DNA from: Isosphaeraceae bacterium
Lineage (GTDB): Bacteria > Planctomycetota > Planctomycetia > Isosphaerales > Isosphaeraceae
Assembly: GCA_026004735.1 (NCBI GenBank)
Contig: BPJS01000001.1
Location: 2,677,641-2,741,640, forward strand
DNA length: 64,000 nt
Direction of reading: 5' to 3'
The translations under genes were made by a program, and so were the position numbers. Under the pieces are notes generated by a model. That model did no database searches and was not told the origin of the DNA. It saw nothing but the letters and a program-made list of their open reading frames with translations. Of this stretch, positions 16,299 through 26,766 are shown in pieces. Each line of letters begins with the position of its first letter. The first letter of the stretch is position 1.

Positions 16299-17792
16299 AT
16301 GGACACTCCGGGCAGGTCCATGATGCTGGGACAATGGCGGGTCACGTTGCGGCAGGCCGAAGAAGCCGCGCGGGCCGGGCGCATCGAGGATGCGTTGAAT
16401 CTGGTCAAGCGGCCGGAGCTCGCCGAACACCGTCAGGGGATTCAACTGGCCGCCCGGCTTGTCCGCGAGCTGCTGGAACGTGGCCAGCGTCGGGCCGCAG
16501 CCGACGATTGGGCCGGCGCGCTGGATGATTTTGACCTGGCCGAGCGTCATGGCGCGCCACCGGACCGCCTGGCAGCCGTCCGGCTCGAGATCGCCGACCG
16601 GGTCGCCCGGGAGCTGAGTCAGAGCCTCGAGGCCGGTGACCCGGATCGGGTCTTGGAACGCACGGCAGCGCTGGCCCGGCGGGGTGTCCACGCTCCGGCT
16701 CTGCGCCGCCAACGCGAGGCCGCCGAGGCCTGGATCGAGGCGCAGGGTCTGGCCCGCCGTGGTGAGTTCGGCCAGGCCCGCGAAGCGCTGAGCCGAGCCG
16801 CGCGACTGGCCGGTCGCCATGCCGCCGAGGCGCTTGCCGCTGCACGCCAGGAATTAGACGCCCGCCAGGCTCAAGCCCAGCCCCGCATTGAAGCGTTCTA
16901 CGCGGCCTTGGCCAGCTCCCAGGATGCGGCTGGGCTGCTGGCCGCCGCCGAGGCGTTGCTCGCGATCCTGCCCGAACACCCCTCGGCCCGCCAGGCGCGG
17001 AGCCGGGCTTGGCAGCAAGTCGGCGTCTTGCCTCCGGCCGCGGGCCTGCCTCCGCGGACGCCACGCCGGATCGGCATCGGCCTGGACCTCCGCGGCCCGG
17101 AGACCTCCAATCCCATCGTCTTTCTTGACCAGGCGGGAGCCGAGCCGACCGACGAACCGCCCGCCGTCCGGCTGGGGGCTGCCGAGTCCGGCCCCCACGG
17201 CCGCGCGTTGCTCTGGGTCGACACCGTCGGCGGATTCCTGATCTGCTTCGACCGGGAAGTCGTCCTCGGCCGGGCGGGCATGGACAGCGGCGCCGACGTG
17301 CCCATCTTGGGCGAATTGTCGCGGCGGCATGCCAGTCTAATCCGTCAGGCCGATTCCTACGTCGTCCGGGCCTGGCATCCCACGTTTGTCAACGGCCGAC
17401 AGGTGGTCGGCACGTCGCCGCTTCGGCATCGGGATGTGCTGCGGCTCGGCTCAGCGGTCGAGCTGATCTTTCACCAGCCGAGTCCGGTCAGCGCGACCGC
17501 CAAACTGGAGCTGGTCAGCCGCCATCGGCTACCCCTGGCCGTCGACGGCGTCATCCTCATGGCCGAGACGTGCATCCTAGGTTCGACGGCCCAGGCCCAC
17601 GTCCCGACCCGGACCAGCTCTGGCCCGGTGATCTTGTTCCGCCAGGGCGGGCAACTTTGGTGTCGCGCGCCTGGTCGATTCGAAGTCGACGGCTGCCCCG
17701 AAACGGATCGCGCCCGGTTGGGGCTCCGGTCGCGTGTGGTCGGCGACGGCTTCTCCTTTGGCGTCGAGCCGCTGGAAAACAACCCAGCCTGA
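16299..17792 (+). CDS. FHA domain-containing protein
   Basis: About 497 residues from ATG 16299. The first ~250 residues are Ala/Arg/Glu-rich helical repeats (EEAARAGRIEDALNLVKRPELAEH and so on) resembling degenerate TPR-like repeats. Around residues 310-410 there is a forkhead-associated domain: LICFDREVVLGRAG... LSRRHASLIRQ... ADSYVVRAWHPTFVNGRQV, with the phosphothreonine-binding Arg, Ser, Arg, His and Asn in their usual order. A further ~80-residue beta-rich tail follows. FHA domains bind phosphothreonine peptides, so the kinase encoded 25 bases downstream is an obvious partner. The frame is open from 15906, but the upstream part lacks homology features and ATG 16299 fits better. About 280 bases upstream (16016-16298) hold no other gene that I can see. 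Confidence 0.85.
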   Translation: MDTPGRSMMLGQWRVTLRQAEEAARAGRIEDALNLVKRPELAEHRQGIQLAARLVRELLERGQRRAAADDWAGALDDFDLAERHGAPPDRLAAVRLEIADRVARELSQSLEAGDPDRVLERTAALARRGVHAPALRRQREAAEAWIEAQGLARRGEFGQAREALSRAARLAGRHAAEALAAARQELDARQAQAQPRIEAFYAALASSQDAAGLLAAAEALLAILPEHPSARQARSRAWQQVGVLPPAAGLPPRTPRRIGIGLDLRGPETSNPIVFLDQAGAEPTDEPPAVRLGAAESGPHGRALLWVDTVGGFLICFDREVVLGRAGMDSGADVPILGELSRRHASLIRQADSYVVRAWHPTFVNGRQVVGTSPLRHRDVLRLGSAVELIFHQPSPVSATAKLELVSRHRLPLAVDGVILMAETCILGSTAQAHVPTRTSSGPVILFRQGGQLWCRAPGRFEVDGCPETDRARLGLRSRVVGDGFSFGVEPLENNPA

Positions 17793-17817
17793 AGCCTCTT
17801 GCAGGTAAAATAACCCA

Positions 17818-19806
<1,989 letters not shown>

Positions 19807-19975
19807 ATCGCTGTTTCCATGCCTGGATGCACGGACTCGGAAGAGAGCGAAGTGGCCGGCGTTGGTTGAATCGTTCGGCGGAGTGAGCGAACAGATTCTT
19901 GAGAGCGTATCCGAGCGTTCGGGTTGCCCGGACCACGGGCGACCCGCCCTGAAGGATGGCCGCGAGACGTCTCCC

Positions 19976-20731
19976 ATGAAACGCCTGGCTCTGATTGCTC
20001 TGATCGTGGTACCCCTGTTGGTGTTGATCGGACGGCCGCGCGATGGCTTACGATTGGAGTCAGCCCCGCTTCCTCCCCGACCGGAGGCCGTTCCGGCCGA
20101 GCCGGCTGAGGGGCTGAGACTGCGGCTGGCCTGGGGCGATCGGCTCGAGCGGCGGAAATCACTCAACGTGACGTCGACAGTCCAGATCGGGGAGGATTCG
20201 CCCGACGATTCCGACGAAGCGGACGACCAACCCGATCCGCCGCGCCCGACGCGACGATTCTCGGGCGTGCAAACCGAGATAGCCAGCGCCTGGATGTCGA
20301 CGCCGGAACGGGCGCGGCGCGACTTTGACGCCCTGATGCGCGAGCAGATCGGACGCTGGCTGGCCGACTCGGGGATCGATGCCGGCTGGTCTCCCCCCGA
20401 CCGGCTGATCGCCGGACTGAAGCCGGCAGTCGTGATCGAAGAGCAGGATCGTGACTACGCGCGGCTGTATCGGGCCTCGGCCGTCCTGAATTTCTCTGAG
20501 GACCAGCGGACTCGGTTCGTGCGGGAGTATGACCGTCAGCTCGCCGAGAAGCGGCTGGGGATTCTGGGCGGTGTTCTGGGGTTTGTGCTCGCATGCCTCG
20601 GGGTCACGACAGCATATTTGCGAGCGGATGAGGCTTCGCGAGGCTACTATACAGTTCGGCTGCGGTTCTTGGCTGCCGCGGCGATTGGTGCCGCGGCTGT
20701 TCTGCTCGTCCAATGGCTTCGTCGGGGGTGA
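19976..20731 (+). CDS. Hypothetical membrane protein
   Basis: About 251 residues. A hydrophobic segment at residues 3-17 is followed by a long soluble region containing an acidic stretch (EDSPDDSDEADDQPDPP), and two C-terminal hydrophobic segments (RLGILGGVLGFVLACLGVTTAYL and FLAAAAIGAAAVLLVQWL). The soluble part is helical and charged with no motif I recognise. ATG 19976 is chosen because the signal-anchor begins there; the open frame upstream (from 19862) has no protein-like character. The stop lies seven bases before the next start, so the two small membrane proteins are likely co-transcribed. Confidence 0.75.
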   Translation: MKRLALIALIVVPLLVLIGRPRDGLRLESAPLPPRPEAVPAEPAEGLRLRLAWGDRLERRKSLNVTSTVQIGEDSPDDSDEADDQPDPPRPTRRFSGVQTEIASAWMSTPERARRDFDALMREQIGRWLADSGIDAGWSPPDRLIAGLKPAVVIEEQDRDYARLYRASAVLNFSEDQRTRFVREYDRQLAEKRLGILGGVLGFVLACLGVTTAYLRADEASRGYYTVRLRFLAAAAIGAAAVLLVQWLRRG

Positions 20732-20738
20732 ATCTCCG

Positions 20739-21146
20739 ATGACGCTCTTCGAGATCTGGGTCGAGCGGGCACGCATGGGCTGGGATCGGACTCGGTCGTT
20801 CGCTACCGGCCGAATCGAAGCCTGGCGCGATGCCAGTCCCTGGCAGATCGCGGCCCTGGTGGCCCTGGGCTTGCTCGCTCTGGTACTCCTGCTACCGCTT
20901 GCACTGGCCGCGGTCCTCGTCCTGCTGGTCGCCGGCTTGATCGTGTTCTGGATTGGCGAGTTTGTCGGCTTGATGCGTCTGCCCGATGAGGCCTTTCCGG
21001 GTCGGCACGACAAGCTGGTCTGGTCGATCCTGATGATCGTGCTGCCCCCGGTCGGAGCCATCGCCTTTTGGATCTATCGCCGTCGGGATCCTCTTCTCGG
21101 GTGGCCCGACAAGCCACGTTCACCTTGGCATGACGACGATCTCTAG
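20739..21146 (+). CDS. Small membrane protein with PLDc_N-like hydrophobic pair
   Basis: A 135-residue protein with a charged amphipathic N-terminus (residues 1-33) and three hydrophobic segments: WQIAALVALGLLALVLLLPL, AVLVLLVAGLIVFWIG and LVWSILMIVLPPVGAIAFWIYRR. The last segment, with its WSILMIVLPPVGAIAFWIYRRR shape, resembles the phospholipase D nuclease N-terminal (PLDc_N) membrane module found in small standalone proteins. No catalytic residues are present, so a membrane-associated accessory role is likely. It lies just upstream of an ECF sigma factor on the same strand. Confidence 0.7.
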   Translation: MTLFEIWVERARMGWDRTRSFATGRIEAWRDASPWQIAALVALGLLALVLLLPLALAAVLVLLVAGLIVFWIGEFVGLMRLPDEAFPGRHDKLVWSILMIVLPPVGAIAFWIYRRRDPLLGWPDKPRSPWHDDDL

Positions 21147-21244
21147 AGGCGTCGTGTCAGGCGTAGCCGGCCGAGGGACCAACCGCGTACTATGGAGGAG
21201 CTTGGAATAGGCAACAAACCTCGATTTCCCCCTGCGTGACGCGC

Positions 21245-21871
21245 ATGGCGACCACCGAGGCCGAGCGTCTGCTGATCCGCCAGGTTCGCGCGGGTGATGC
21301 CCTGGCCTGGAATCAATTGATCGAGCGGTACGAGGGTCGCCTGCTGGCCTTTGTGGAGAGCCGGCTCCACGACCGAGGAGCCAGCGAGGATGCCGTTCAG
21401 GAGACCTTTCTGGGCTTCTTGACCAGTCTGCCTCATTATGACGAGTCGCGCGACCTGGAAGCCTATCTGTTCTCGATCGCCGCGCACAAGTTGACCGATC
21501 ATCTGCGACGTCAGGGCCGCCGGCCGATCGACCAGTTCGGGTCGGACGACCAGGGCCGGCCGCTCGACGAGGTGCCGGGGTCGATGCGGGCTGCGTCGAG
21601 CATCGCCCGAAGTGACGAGCGCCGCCAGGCCGAGGAGCGGCTCTTGACCGAAGCGCTGGGACGAATCCTCTCCGAGTGGAAGGCCCGCGGCGATTATGAC
21701 CGAATCCGCTGCCTCGAATTGCTGCTCGTCAAGGGCTGGGCCAACAAGGATGTCGCCCAATTTCTGGGAATGACCGAACAGGCCGTGGCCAGCCACAAGT
21801 TTCAGGCGATCGCCCGGCTCAAGGAGATGGCCCGCAAGGCCGGGATGAGTGTCGACGAGCAGCTCGGGTGA
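21245..21871 (+). CDS. RNA polymerase sigma factor, ECF subfamily
   Basis: About 208 residues. Region 2 is clear: LIRQVRAGDALAWNQLIERYEGRLLAFVESRL followed by SEDAVQETFLGFLTSL and YLFSIAAHKLTDHLRR. Region 4 has a helix-turn-helix (GWANKDVAQFLGMTEQAVASHKFQAIARLKEM). The linker between regions 2 and 4 is longer than in small ECF factors. ATG 21245 is chosen; GTG 21236 is an alternative. The next gene starts 29 bases downstream and looks like an anti-sigma or zinc-binding regulator, so a sigma/anti-sigma pair is likely. Target promoters cannot be inferred. Confidence 0.9.
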   Translation: MATTEAERLLIRQVRAGDALAWNQLIERYEGRLLAFVESRLHDRGASEDAVQETFLGFLTSLPHYDESRDLEAYLFSIAAHKLTDHLRRQGRRPIDQFGSDDQGRPLDEVPGSMRAASSIARSDERRQAEERLLTEALGRILSEWKARGDYDRIRCLELLLVKGWANKDVAQFLGMTEQAVASHKFQAIARLKEMARKAGMSVDEQLG

Positions 21872-21899
21872 ACCCAACCGGGAGCGCAACCGACCCGTG

Positions 21900-22307
21900 A
21901 TGCCCACGCCGATCGACGACGAGACGCTCCGAGGCTACCTGGCCGACACGCTCGATCCGACCGAAATGGCTCGGGTCGAGAAAGCCCTTCGCGACTCGGC
22001 TGAACTCCGCCAACGGCTCGAGCAGGTCCGCGCCGACCGGGCCGACCCTACCGTGCACAGCCTGGGTTCGATCTGGCGTCGCAACCGGCTCACCTGCGTC
22101 GATCGAGAGACCTTGGGCAGTTTTCTGCTCGATGTGCTCGACCCGTCGTACGCGGCCTACATCCGCTTCCATATTGAAGTGGTCGAATGCCCGTTCTGTC
22201 GAGCCAATCTGGCCGACCTCGAGTCAAAGTCGCGACCGCTGACCGAGCAGGACCAGATCCGGCGACGTCGAATCTACGACTCGGGCCGTGGCCTGATCGG
22301 TGGCTGA
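21900..22307 (+). CDS. Putative zinc-binding anti-sigma-like protein
   Basis: About 135 residues with no membrane segment. The first half (DDETLRGYLADTLDPTEMARVEKALRDSAELRQRL) resembles the N-terminal helix-bundle of anti-sigma zinc-finger proteins. The second half (LTCVDRETLGSFLLDVLDPSYAAYIRFHIEVVECPFCRANL) carries His and CxxC in the order H-x5-C-x2-C, close to but not identical with the classical H-x3-C-x2-C ZAS motif. It follows an ECF sigma gene on the same strand, which supports an anti-sigma function, but the assignment is an inference from pattern and position. ATG 21900 is chosen; an in-frame ATG at 21849 would overlap the sigma gene. Confidence 0.65.
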   Translation: MPTPIDDETLRGYLADTLDPTEMARVEKALRDSAELRQRLEQVRADRADPTVHSLGSIWRRNRLTCVDRETLGSFLLDVLDPSYAAYIRFHIEVVECPFCRANLADLESKSRPLTEQDQIRRRRIYDSGRGLIGG

Positions 22308-22393
22308 ATCCGGACAGACGCGACTCGAACCGAGGCTCGATCCGTCCGTCTCCCGGCACACCCGACCGCCGCGACCCGCGACAGCCGGCTGGC

Positions 22394-24937
22394 TTACTGC
22401 CAGCTTAGCGGCGGAGTGGCTACCTGAGACGGCTCAATGCCCGGTTGGGGAGGAGCAATCGACGGCAGCGAATAGTCGAGCGGCGTTCGCCCGGCTCCCG
22501 GAGGATCGACGGCAAAGCGGAGGGGAACCGCCGCGGATTCGGTCTCCGCGATCGGTCCCCGCGACCAGCCGTCTAGATCCTCCGGACTATTGGAGGCCGA
22601 TGTCGCGGCCTGAGTGTCCAAGACCACCCAGTGGTCTGCGCTCAGGTCGTAAAGGTTTCCCCGACCGGTCCAGACAATGCCATCGGGAAACGGCTCCGAA
22701 CCGCCCCAGCGGAGCAGCGTGCGACTCCTCACGACGCACTTAGATACGTCGAAGCGGATCGGTGTGGCCGCGGCAACCTGATCGAGTCCGGCCAGCCCCA
22801 GACCGAGAGCCGTCACATGATCGAGTTCGACCCGGCGGTCGCCCCGCAGTCGGCTCGAGCCGGCAGCCAACTCCAGGACCCAGCCGGCCTGATCCAAATT
22901 CCCCAATCCGGCATGGACCAGGCTTTGCTCCACATGAAGATTTGCACCGGGAAAGAGCGTGGCGTGGACGGCCGGGCGAAAGCCCTCAATCCAGCAGCCC
23001 CGCAGGCTCGCCGTCGCGCCCGAGAAGGAGACCGCGGCCAGAGCCGGAGTCGACGCCGTCGTGACCAGCGCGCAGCGGTTGAGCCGAATCCGGCCGCCAA
23101 TCTCGAAGACGGCCCGGGGAGCGGGATCGCCGGGCCTCAGGTCCACAATCAGGTCAATGCCCTCGATCTCGATCGACGAGCGGGGGTCGACGACGAAGAA
23201 CGGAACCGCGGCTCCAAATCGGAGGCGGATGGCGGGGCGTGTCCCCTCATCCGCACGGACCAGCACCCGTCCATTGACCGGTAAGGATCGGGAGATCTCC
23301 AGTTCCAGCGGTTCCTCGTTGCCGAGGACAACCTCGGCCGGGCGGTTGGCCGCCCGAAGGATCGCCTCGGTCAGGGTCTCGACGGGCACCCGTTCGCCGT
23401 CGCGGTACACGACGCTGATCGGCGCCCGGGGACGCTCGACGGGCCGGGTCTGGGCGGCCGCCTCCCGCCGCTCCGTTCCGGACGGCTTGGGCTGGTTGGA
23501 CTCGCACCCCCGCGACATCGCGGCAATCACCCCCAGCGCCAGCCCAGCCGCCACCAGGATCGGCGGCCAACGCAGTCTCGGGGCGATTCCCGGGCGATCG
23601 GTCGTTCGGCTTCTCGGCGAGCCCAAGGCCGAGCCAGAGCTGAGCGGCTCGTCCCCCAGGTCGATCCGGAAGAATTCCAGGGGGTCGTTGGTCCCGCTGC
23701 CGGTGGGCGTAGCACTGCCGGGAGGGGTAGCCAGGGCGGTACCGGCCCCAGCGGCCGCGGGATCAAGCTCGGGACCGAGCCGCGACCCACCGGGATCGGC
23801 GGCTCCCCCAGGTGCGACACTCTCCCAGAGCGACCGCGATGCCGGTGCGACGCTGGACGGCGCCACGTGCGCACCAACAGCGAACGGTTCGAGGGCACGG
23901 GCTGCGTCCAACGGCCGCGCATACCGCTGGTCGGGCGACTTGGCCATCATCTTACGGACCACGGCGTCCAGCCCCTCGGGAGTTCCCGGAGCGACCGACG
24001 TCAGCGGTTCGGGCTGCGCAGTCTGGTGGGCAAACAGTTTTTCCGGCAGGCTCTGGGCTGGGAACGGCACCCGCCCAGCGATCATCTGGTAGAGCGTGCA
24101 ACCCAGCGAGTAAATGTCACTGCGCGAGTCGATCTGGCGGGGGTTGCGCGCTTGTTCGGGGCTGATGTAGTCGAAGGTGCCCACGGTGGCCCCGTCGCGC
24201 GTGACCACATCTTCGGTGTCGCCGAGGTCGATCGCCAGACCGAGGTCGGTCAGCTTGGCCGTGCCGTCGCGGTTGACCAGAATATTGGCCGGATTGACGT
24301 CGCGGTGGAGGAGACCTTTCTGGTGCAGGTGTTCCAGCCCGAGGGCGACCTGGCGGGCCAGGTCGGCGGCGGTTCGGTAATTCAACGGACCGTGCTCGGC
24401 GATCAACTGGGCCACGCTGCGGCCTTCGATGTACTCCATCACCAGATACGGCATGCCGCCGTACTCGCCTTCGTCGTAGACGCGGATCAGGTTCTCGTGC
24501 TGAAGCTGGGCACCGACCCGCGCCTCGCGGCGAAACCGGGCCAGAGCACGGGCGCTTTGGCTCCGCTCGCGCGAAAGCACCTTAATGGCCACCTGCCGAC
24601 CCAGTCGGGTGTCGCGCGCCAGGTAGACCCGGCCCATGCCGCCGTGACCGATCTGATCCAACAGAACGTAACGCCCGATCCGCAGACCATTCTGGCGACC
24701 CGCCAGGATCTGTTGCGCCTGCCAGAGCGTCAGCAGGCCGGCGTGGACAGCCTGGCGGGCCAGGCGGCGGTCGATCGCGTCGCGGGTCCGCTTTTCGGGC
24801 GGGATCGCCTCCCAGCAGGCTTCCAGCCGCTCGGGGTCGACCAGACCAAGCTGCGTGGCCGTCTGCCAGAGCCGCGAATCCCGGGGATCGAGCATTGGGG
24901 AGCAGCAACAGCGCGCAAGAAACGACGCGGGAATCAT
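22394..24937 (-). CDS. Ser/Thr protein kinase with C-terminal parallel-beta-like extracellular domain
   Basis: An 847-residue protein. Residues ~90-350 are a Hanks-type kinase: IGHGGMGRVYLA (97-108), Lys119 in VAIKV, catalytic loop H-R-D-V-N-P-A-N (211-218), DLG in place of DFG (231-233), and SDIYSLGCTLYQMIAGRVPF. The catalytic-loop Lys is Asn215, a substitution seen in some bacterial kinases. A Pro/Ala/Gly-rich linker leads to one transmembrane helix (PPILVAAGLALGVIAAM, about 475-492). The last ~350 residues lie outside the cytoplasm and contain right-handed beta-helix-like repeats (ISRSLPVNGRVLV... GRIRLNRCALV... ASLRGCWIEGF). The sensor domain may detect surface or carbohydrate ligands (inference). 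ATG 24895 is an alternative start. Confidence 0.88.
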   Translation of the reverse strand: MIPASFLARCCCSPMLDPRDSRLWQTATQLGLVDPERLEACWEAIPPEKRTRDAIDRRLARQAVHAGLLTLWQAQQILAGRQNGLRIGRYVLLDQIGHGGMGRVYLARDTRLGRQVAIKVLSRERSQSARALARFRREARVGAQLQHENLIRVYDEGEYGGMPYLVMEYIEGRSVAQLIAEHGPLNYRTAADLARQVALGLEHLHQKGLLHRDVNPANILVNRDGTAKLTDLGLAIDLGDTEDVVTRDGATVGTFDYISPEQARNPRQIDSRSDIYSLGCTLYQMIAGRVPFPAQSLPEKLFAHQTAQPEPLTSVAPGTPEGLDAVVRKMMAKSPDQRYARPLDAARALEPFAVGAHVAPSSVAPASRSLWESVAPGGAADPGGSRLGPELDPAAAGAGTALATPPGSATPTGSGTNDPLEFFRIDLGDEPLSSGSALGSPRSRTTDRPGIAPRLRWPPILVAAGLALGVIAAMSRGCESNQPKPSGTERREAAAQTRPVERPRAPISVVYRDGERVPVETLTEAILRAANRPAEVVLGNEEPLELEISRSLPVNGRVLVRADEGTRPAIRLRFGAAVPFFVVDPRSSIEIEGIDLIVDLRPGDPAPRAVFEIGGRIRLNRCALVTTASTPALAAVSFSGATASLRGCWIEGFRPAVHATLFPGANLHVEQSLVHAGLGNLDQAGWVLELAAGSSRLRGDRRVELDHVTALGLGLAGLDQVAAATPIRFDVSKCVVRSRTLLRWGGSEPFPDGIVWTGRGNLYDLSADHWVVLDTQAATSASNSPEDLDGWSRGPIAETESAAVPLRFAVDPPGAGRTPLDYSLPSIAPPQPGIEPSQVATPPLSWQ

Positions 24938-25006
24938 CCCGCGCCAACCAAAGGATTCCCGATCTAGTCTAGGGACCTCCGGGTCTCTTCACAAGCCTTT
25001 CCAGAT

Positions 25007-26749
25007 TCAGGGGATCGGAACGGTCCGGATCAGCGTGCCCCCCTTGTCGGAACGGTAGGTCAGAGTGGCATCGCCGCGGCCGCGGACAATCCAGCGGACG
25101 AAGACCGGTTCGGTCCCGACGCCCGACTCGAGCCGCAACCGCACCGGATCGTGGTCGGCGGCCTCGAGTTCGCCGGTGTAGCGGTTGAGGAGTCGACCGC
25201 CGGTCAGGACCGTTAGACCCGGGCCGGACAGCGCCAGCGTGTCGGGAAGTCCCAACCGACGGCGGGCCGCCTGGGCGGTGCGACTCGGGATGAGTCGGGT
25301 GTTGCGCACGGCGACGGTGACAGCCGAAGTGTCCGGACCGAGCCGATCGACGCTCACCGAGTGCCAGACGATCCGGGGCATCTGGTCGGCGTGGTGGAGA
25401 ACAAAGGCCGTGTTCCGGTGGCACAGCTCCTCGAGCAGGAACGGGGGAGGAATCCGCTGACTTTGTTTGATCGCGCCGCCGATCTCGATCGGACCGTAGA
25501 GGGGGTGTTGGGCGGGGTGCCAGGGGACGAAATCAGCGCCGAGGGTCAGCCGATCGCGGGCGCGGCGGGCTTCCTGGTCGGTGCTGGCGCCGGCGTTCAG
25601 GTCGCCGCGTCCACCCTCGCCCAAGAGCTGGCCGCCGTTGTACAGCTCGTTGGTGAACGAAATGATCCCAAAATGCTCATACGTCCAGCCGATGAAACCA
25701 CCGTGAACGGTGTAGAGATCGCGGTGGATGACCATGCTGCGGTAAAACGGGAGCATGCGCTCGCCGGCGGCGGCGATCTCGGCGGCGACGCGGTCATCTT
25801 CGGCGGGGTATTCGGGCCGGCGGTCGGGGTGGCCGGGTCCGCGGAGGATCATGCCGCCAAAGTTGTGGTAGGCCTGAACGCCAGCGATATTCGGGTGGGA
25901 ACGGATGAAGTCGGCGACGGCCTGGGTCTCGGGCCAGCAGAGCGGAAACGGCCCGGCGCCCGGCTGCTGGTGGGCGGGCCGCCAGTCGGCCGGGAAGTTG
26001 CGGTTCATGTCGTAGCCGCCAGGGGGATCCTCGTTGATCAGGCCGTCGCCGTCATTGTCCAGACCCTCGGTGCCGAGAAGCTCGTACTGGCCGTCCTCGT
26101 CGGGACGGGCGGGAATCAGCCGGCGCGGGTCGTCGGGGTCGGCTTTCCATCGGCCCTGGGGGTCGGGCCGGCGCATCTGGGTCACCTGGCCATCGCCGTC
26201 CACGTCGTCGTAGCCGTCCTCGTCGGCCTGACCGTCACGGTCGTCGTCAAAGGGGGACAGGCCGCTCCGCGAGCTGTGGGTCGTGTTGGGGGCGCGAAAC
26301 CAATGGGCCCGGCCGTCCGGGTTGACGGTGGGGATGATGTAGAAGACGCGCTCATCGACGAGCGCCTTGACCCGCGGATTGACGGCGTGGTTCTCGGCCA
26401 GGTACCAGGCCAGGTAGAGGCAGGCCTCGGCGGCCTGAACCTCGTTGCCGTGGATATTGCCATCGACGTACATGGCGGCCTTGGAGGCTTCGGAGCCGGT
26501 CGCCGGGTTCTGGATCGTCAGGCACCACAGGTCGCGTCCCTCGACGCTCTTGCCGATTGAGCGGAGGCTGACCCGATCCGGGTGTCCGGCGGCCAGGGCG
26601 CGCATCGCCTCGACCAGTTCCGGGTAGTCGTAAATCCGGTTGAAGGCCAAGGGAACTTTGGGGCGGGCGACGATCGGAGGCCGTCCGCGATCGGCCGGTG
26701 GTTCCTGGGTCCCAATCAGCCCGGCAATGAGCAGCACATTGGCAATCAC
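25007..26749 (-). CDS. M14-family zinc carboxypeptidase with Ca-binding insertion
   Basis: A 580-residue exported peptidase with a short signal sequence (residues 1-14). Zinc ligands are visible as HGNE (His100, Glu103) in YVDGNIHGNEVQ and a later His in QAYHNFGG; the catalytic Glu is in the FTNELY segment. It therefore looks active as a metallocarboxypeptidase cleaving peptides from the C-terminus. Between the first ligand pair and the later His, an Asp-rich insertion (FDDDRDGQADEDGYDDVDGDGQ, then GLDNDGDGLINEDPPGG) carries DxDxDG-like loops that should bind calcium. A related but altered copy lies immediately downstream (26767-28527), which indicates a tandem duplication. Confidence 0.88.
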   Translation of the reverse strand: MIANVLLIAGLIGTQEPPADRGRPPIVARPKVPLAFNRIYDYPELVEAMRALAAGHPDRVSLRSIGKSVEGRDLWCLTIQNPATGSEASKAAMYVDGNIHGNEVQAAEACLYLAWYLAENHAVNPRVKALVDERVFYIIPTVNPDGRAHWFRAPNTTHSSRSGLSPFDDDRDGQADEDGYDDVDGDGQVTQMRRPDPQGRWKADPDDPRRLIPARPDEDGQYELLGTEGLDNDGDGLINEDPPGGYDMNRNFPADWRPAHQQPGAGPFPLCWPETQAVADFIRSHPNIAGVQAYHNFGGMILRGPGHPDRRPEYPAEDDRVAAEIAAAGERMLPFYRSMVIHRDLYTVHGGFIGWTYEHFGIISFTNELYNGGQLLGEGGRGDLNAGASTDQEARRARDRLTLGADFVPWHPAQHPLYGPIEIGGAIKQSQRIPPPFLLEELCHRNTAFVLHHADQMPRIVWHSVSVDRLGPDTSAVTVAVRNTRLIPSRTAQAARRRLGLPDTLALSGPGLTVLTGGRLLNRYTGELEAADHDPVRLRLESGVGTEPVFVRWIVRGRGDATLTYRSDKGGTLIRTVPIP

Positions 26750-26766
26750 GAGCGAGTCCCTGCTGG

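Noticed and set aside
22959..24967. Plus-strand open frames of 366-377 codons
   Set aside because: Antisense shadows of the kinase gene; no motifs and no ribosome-binding sites.
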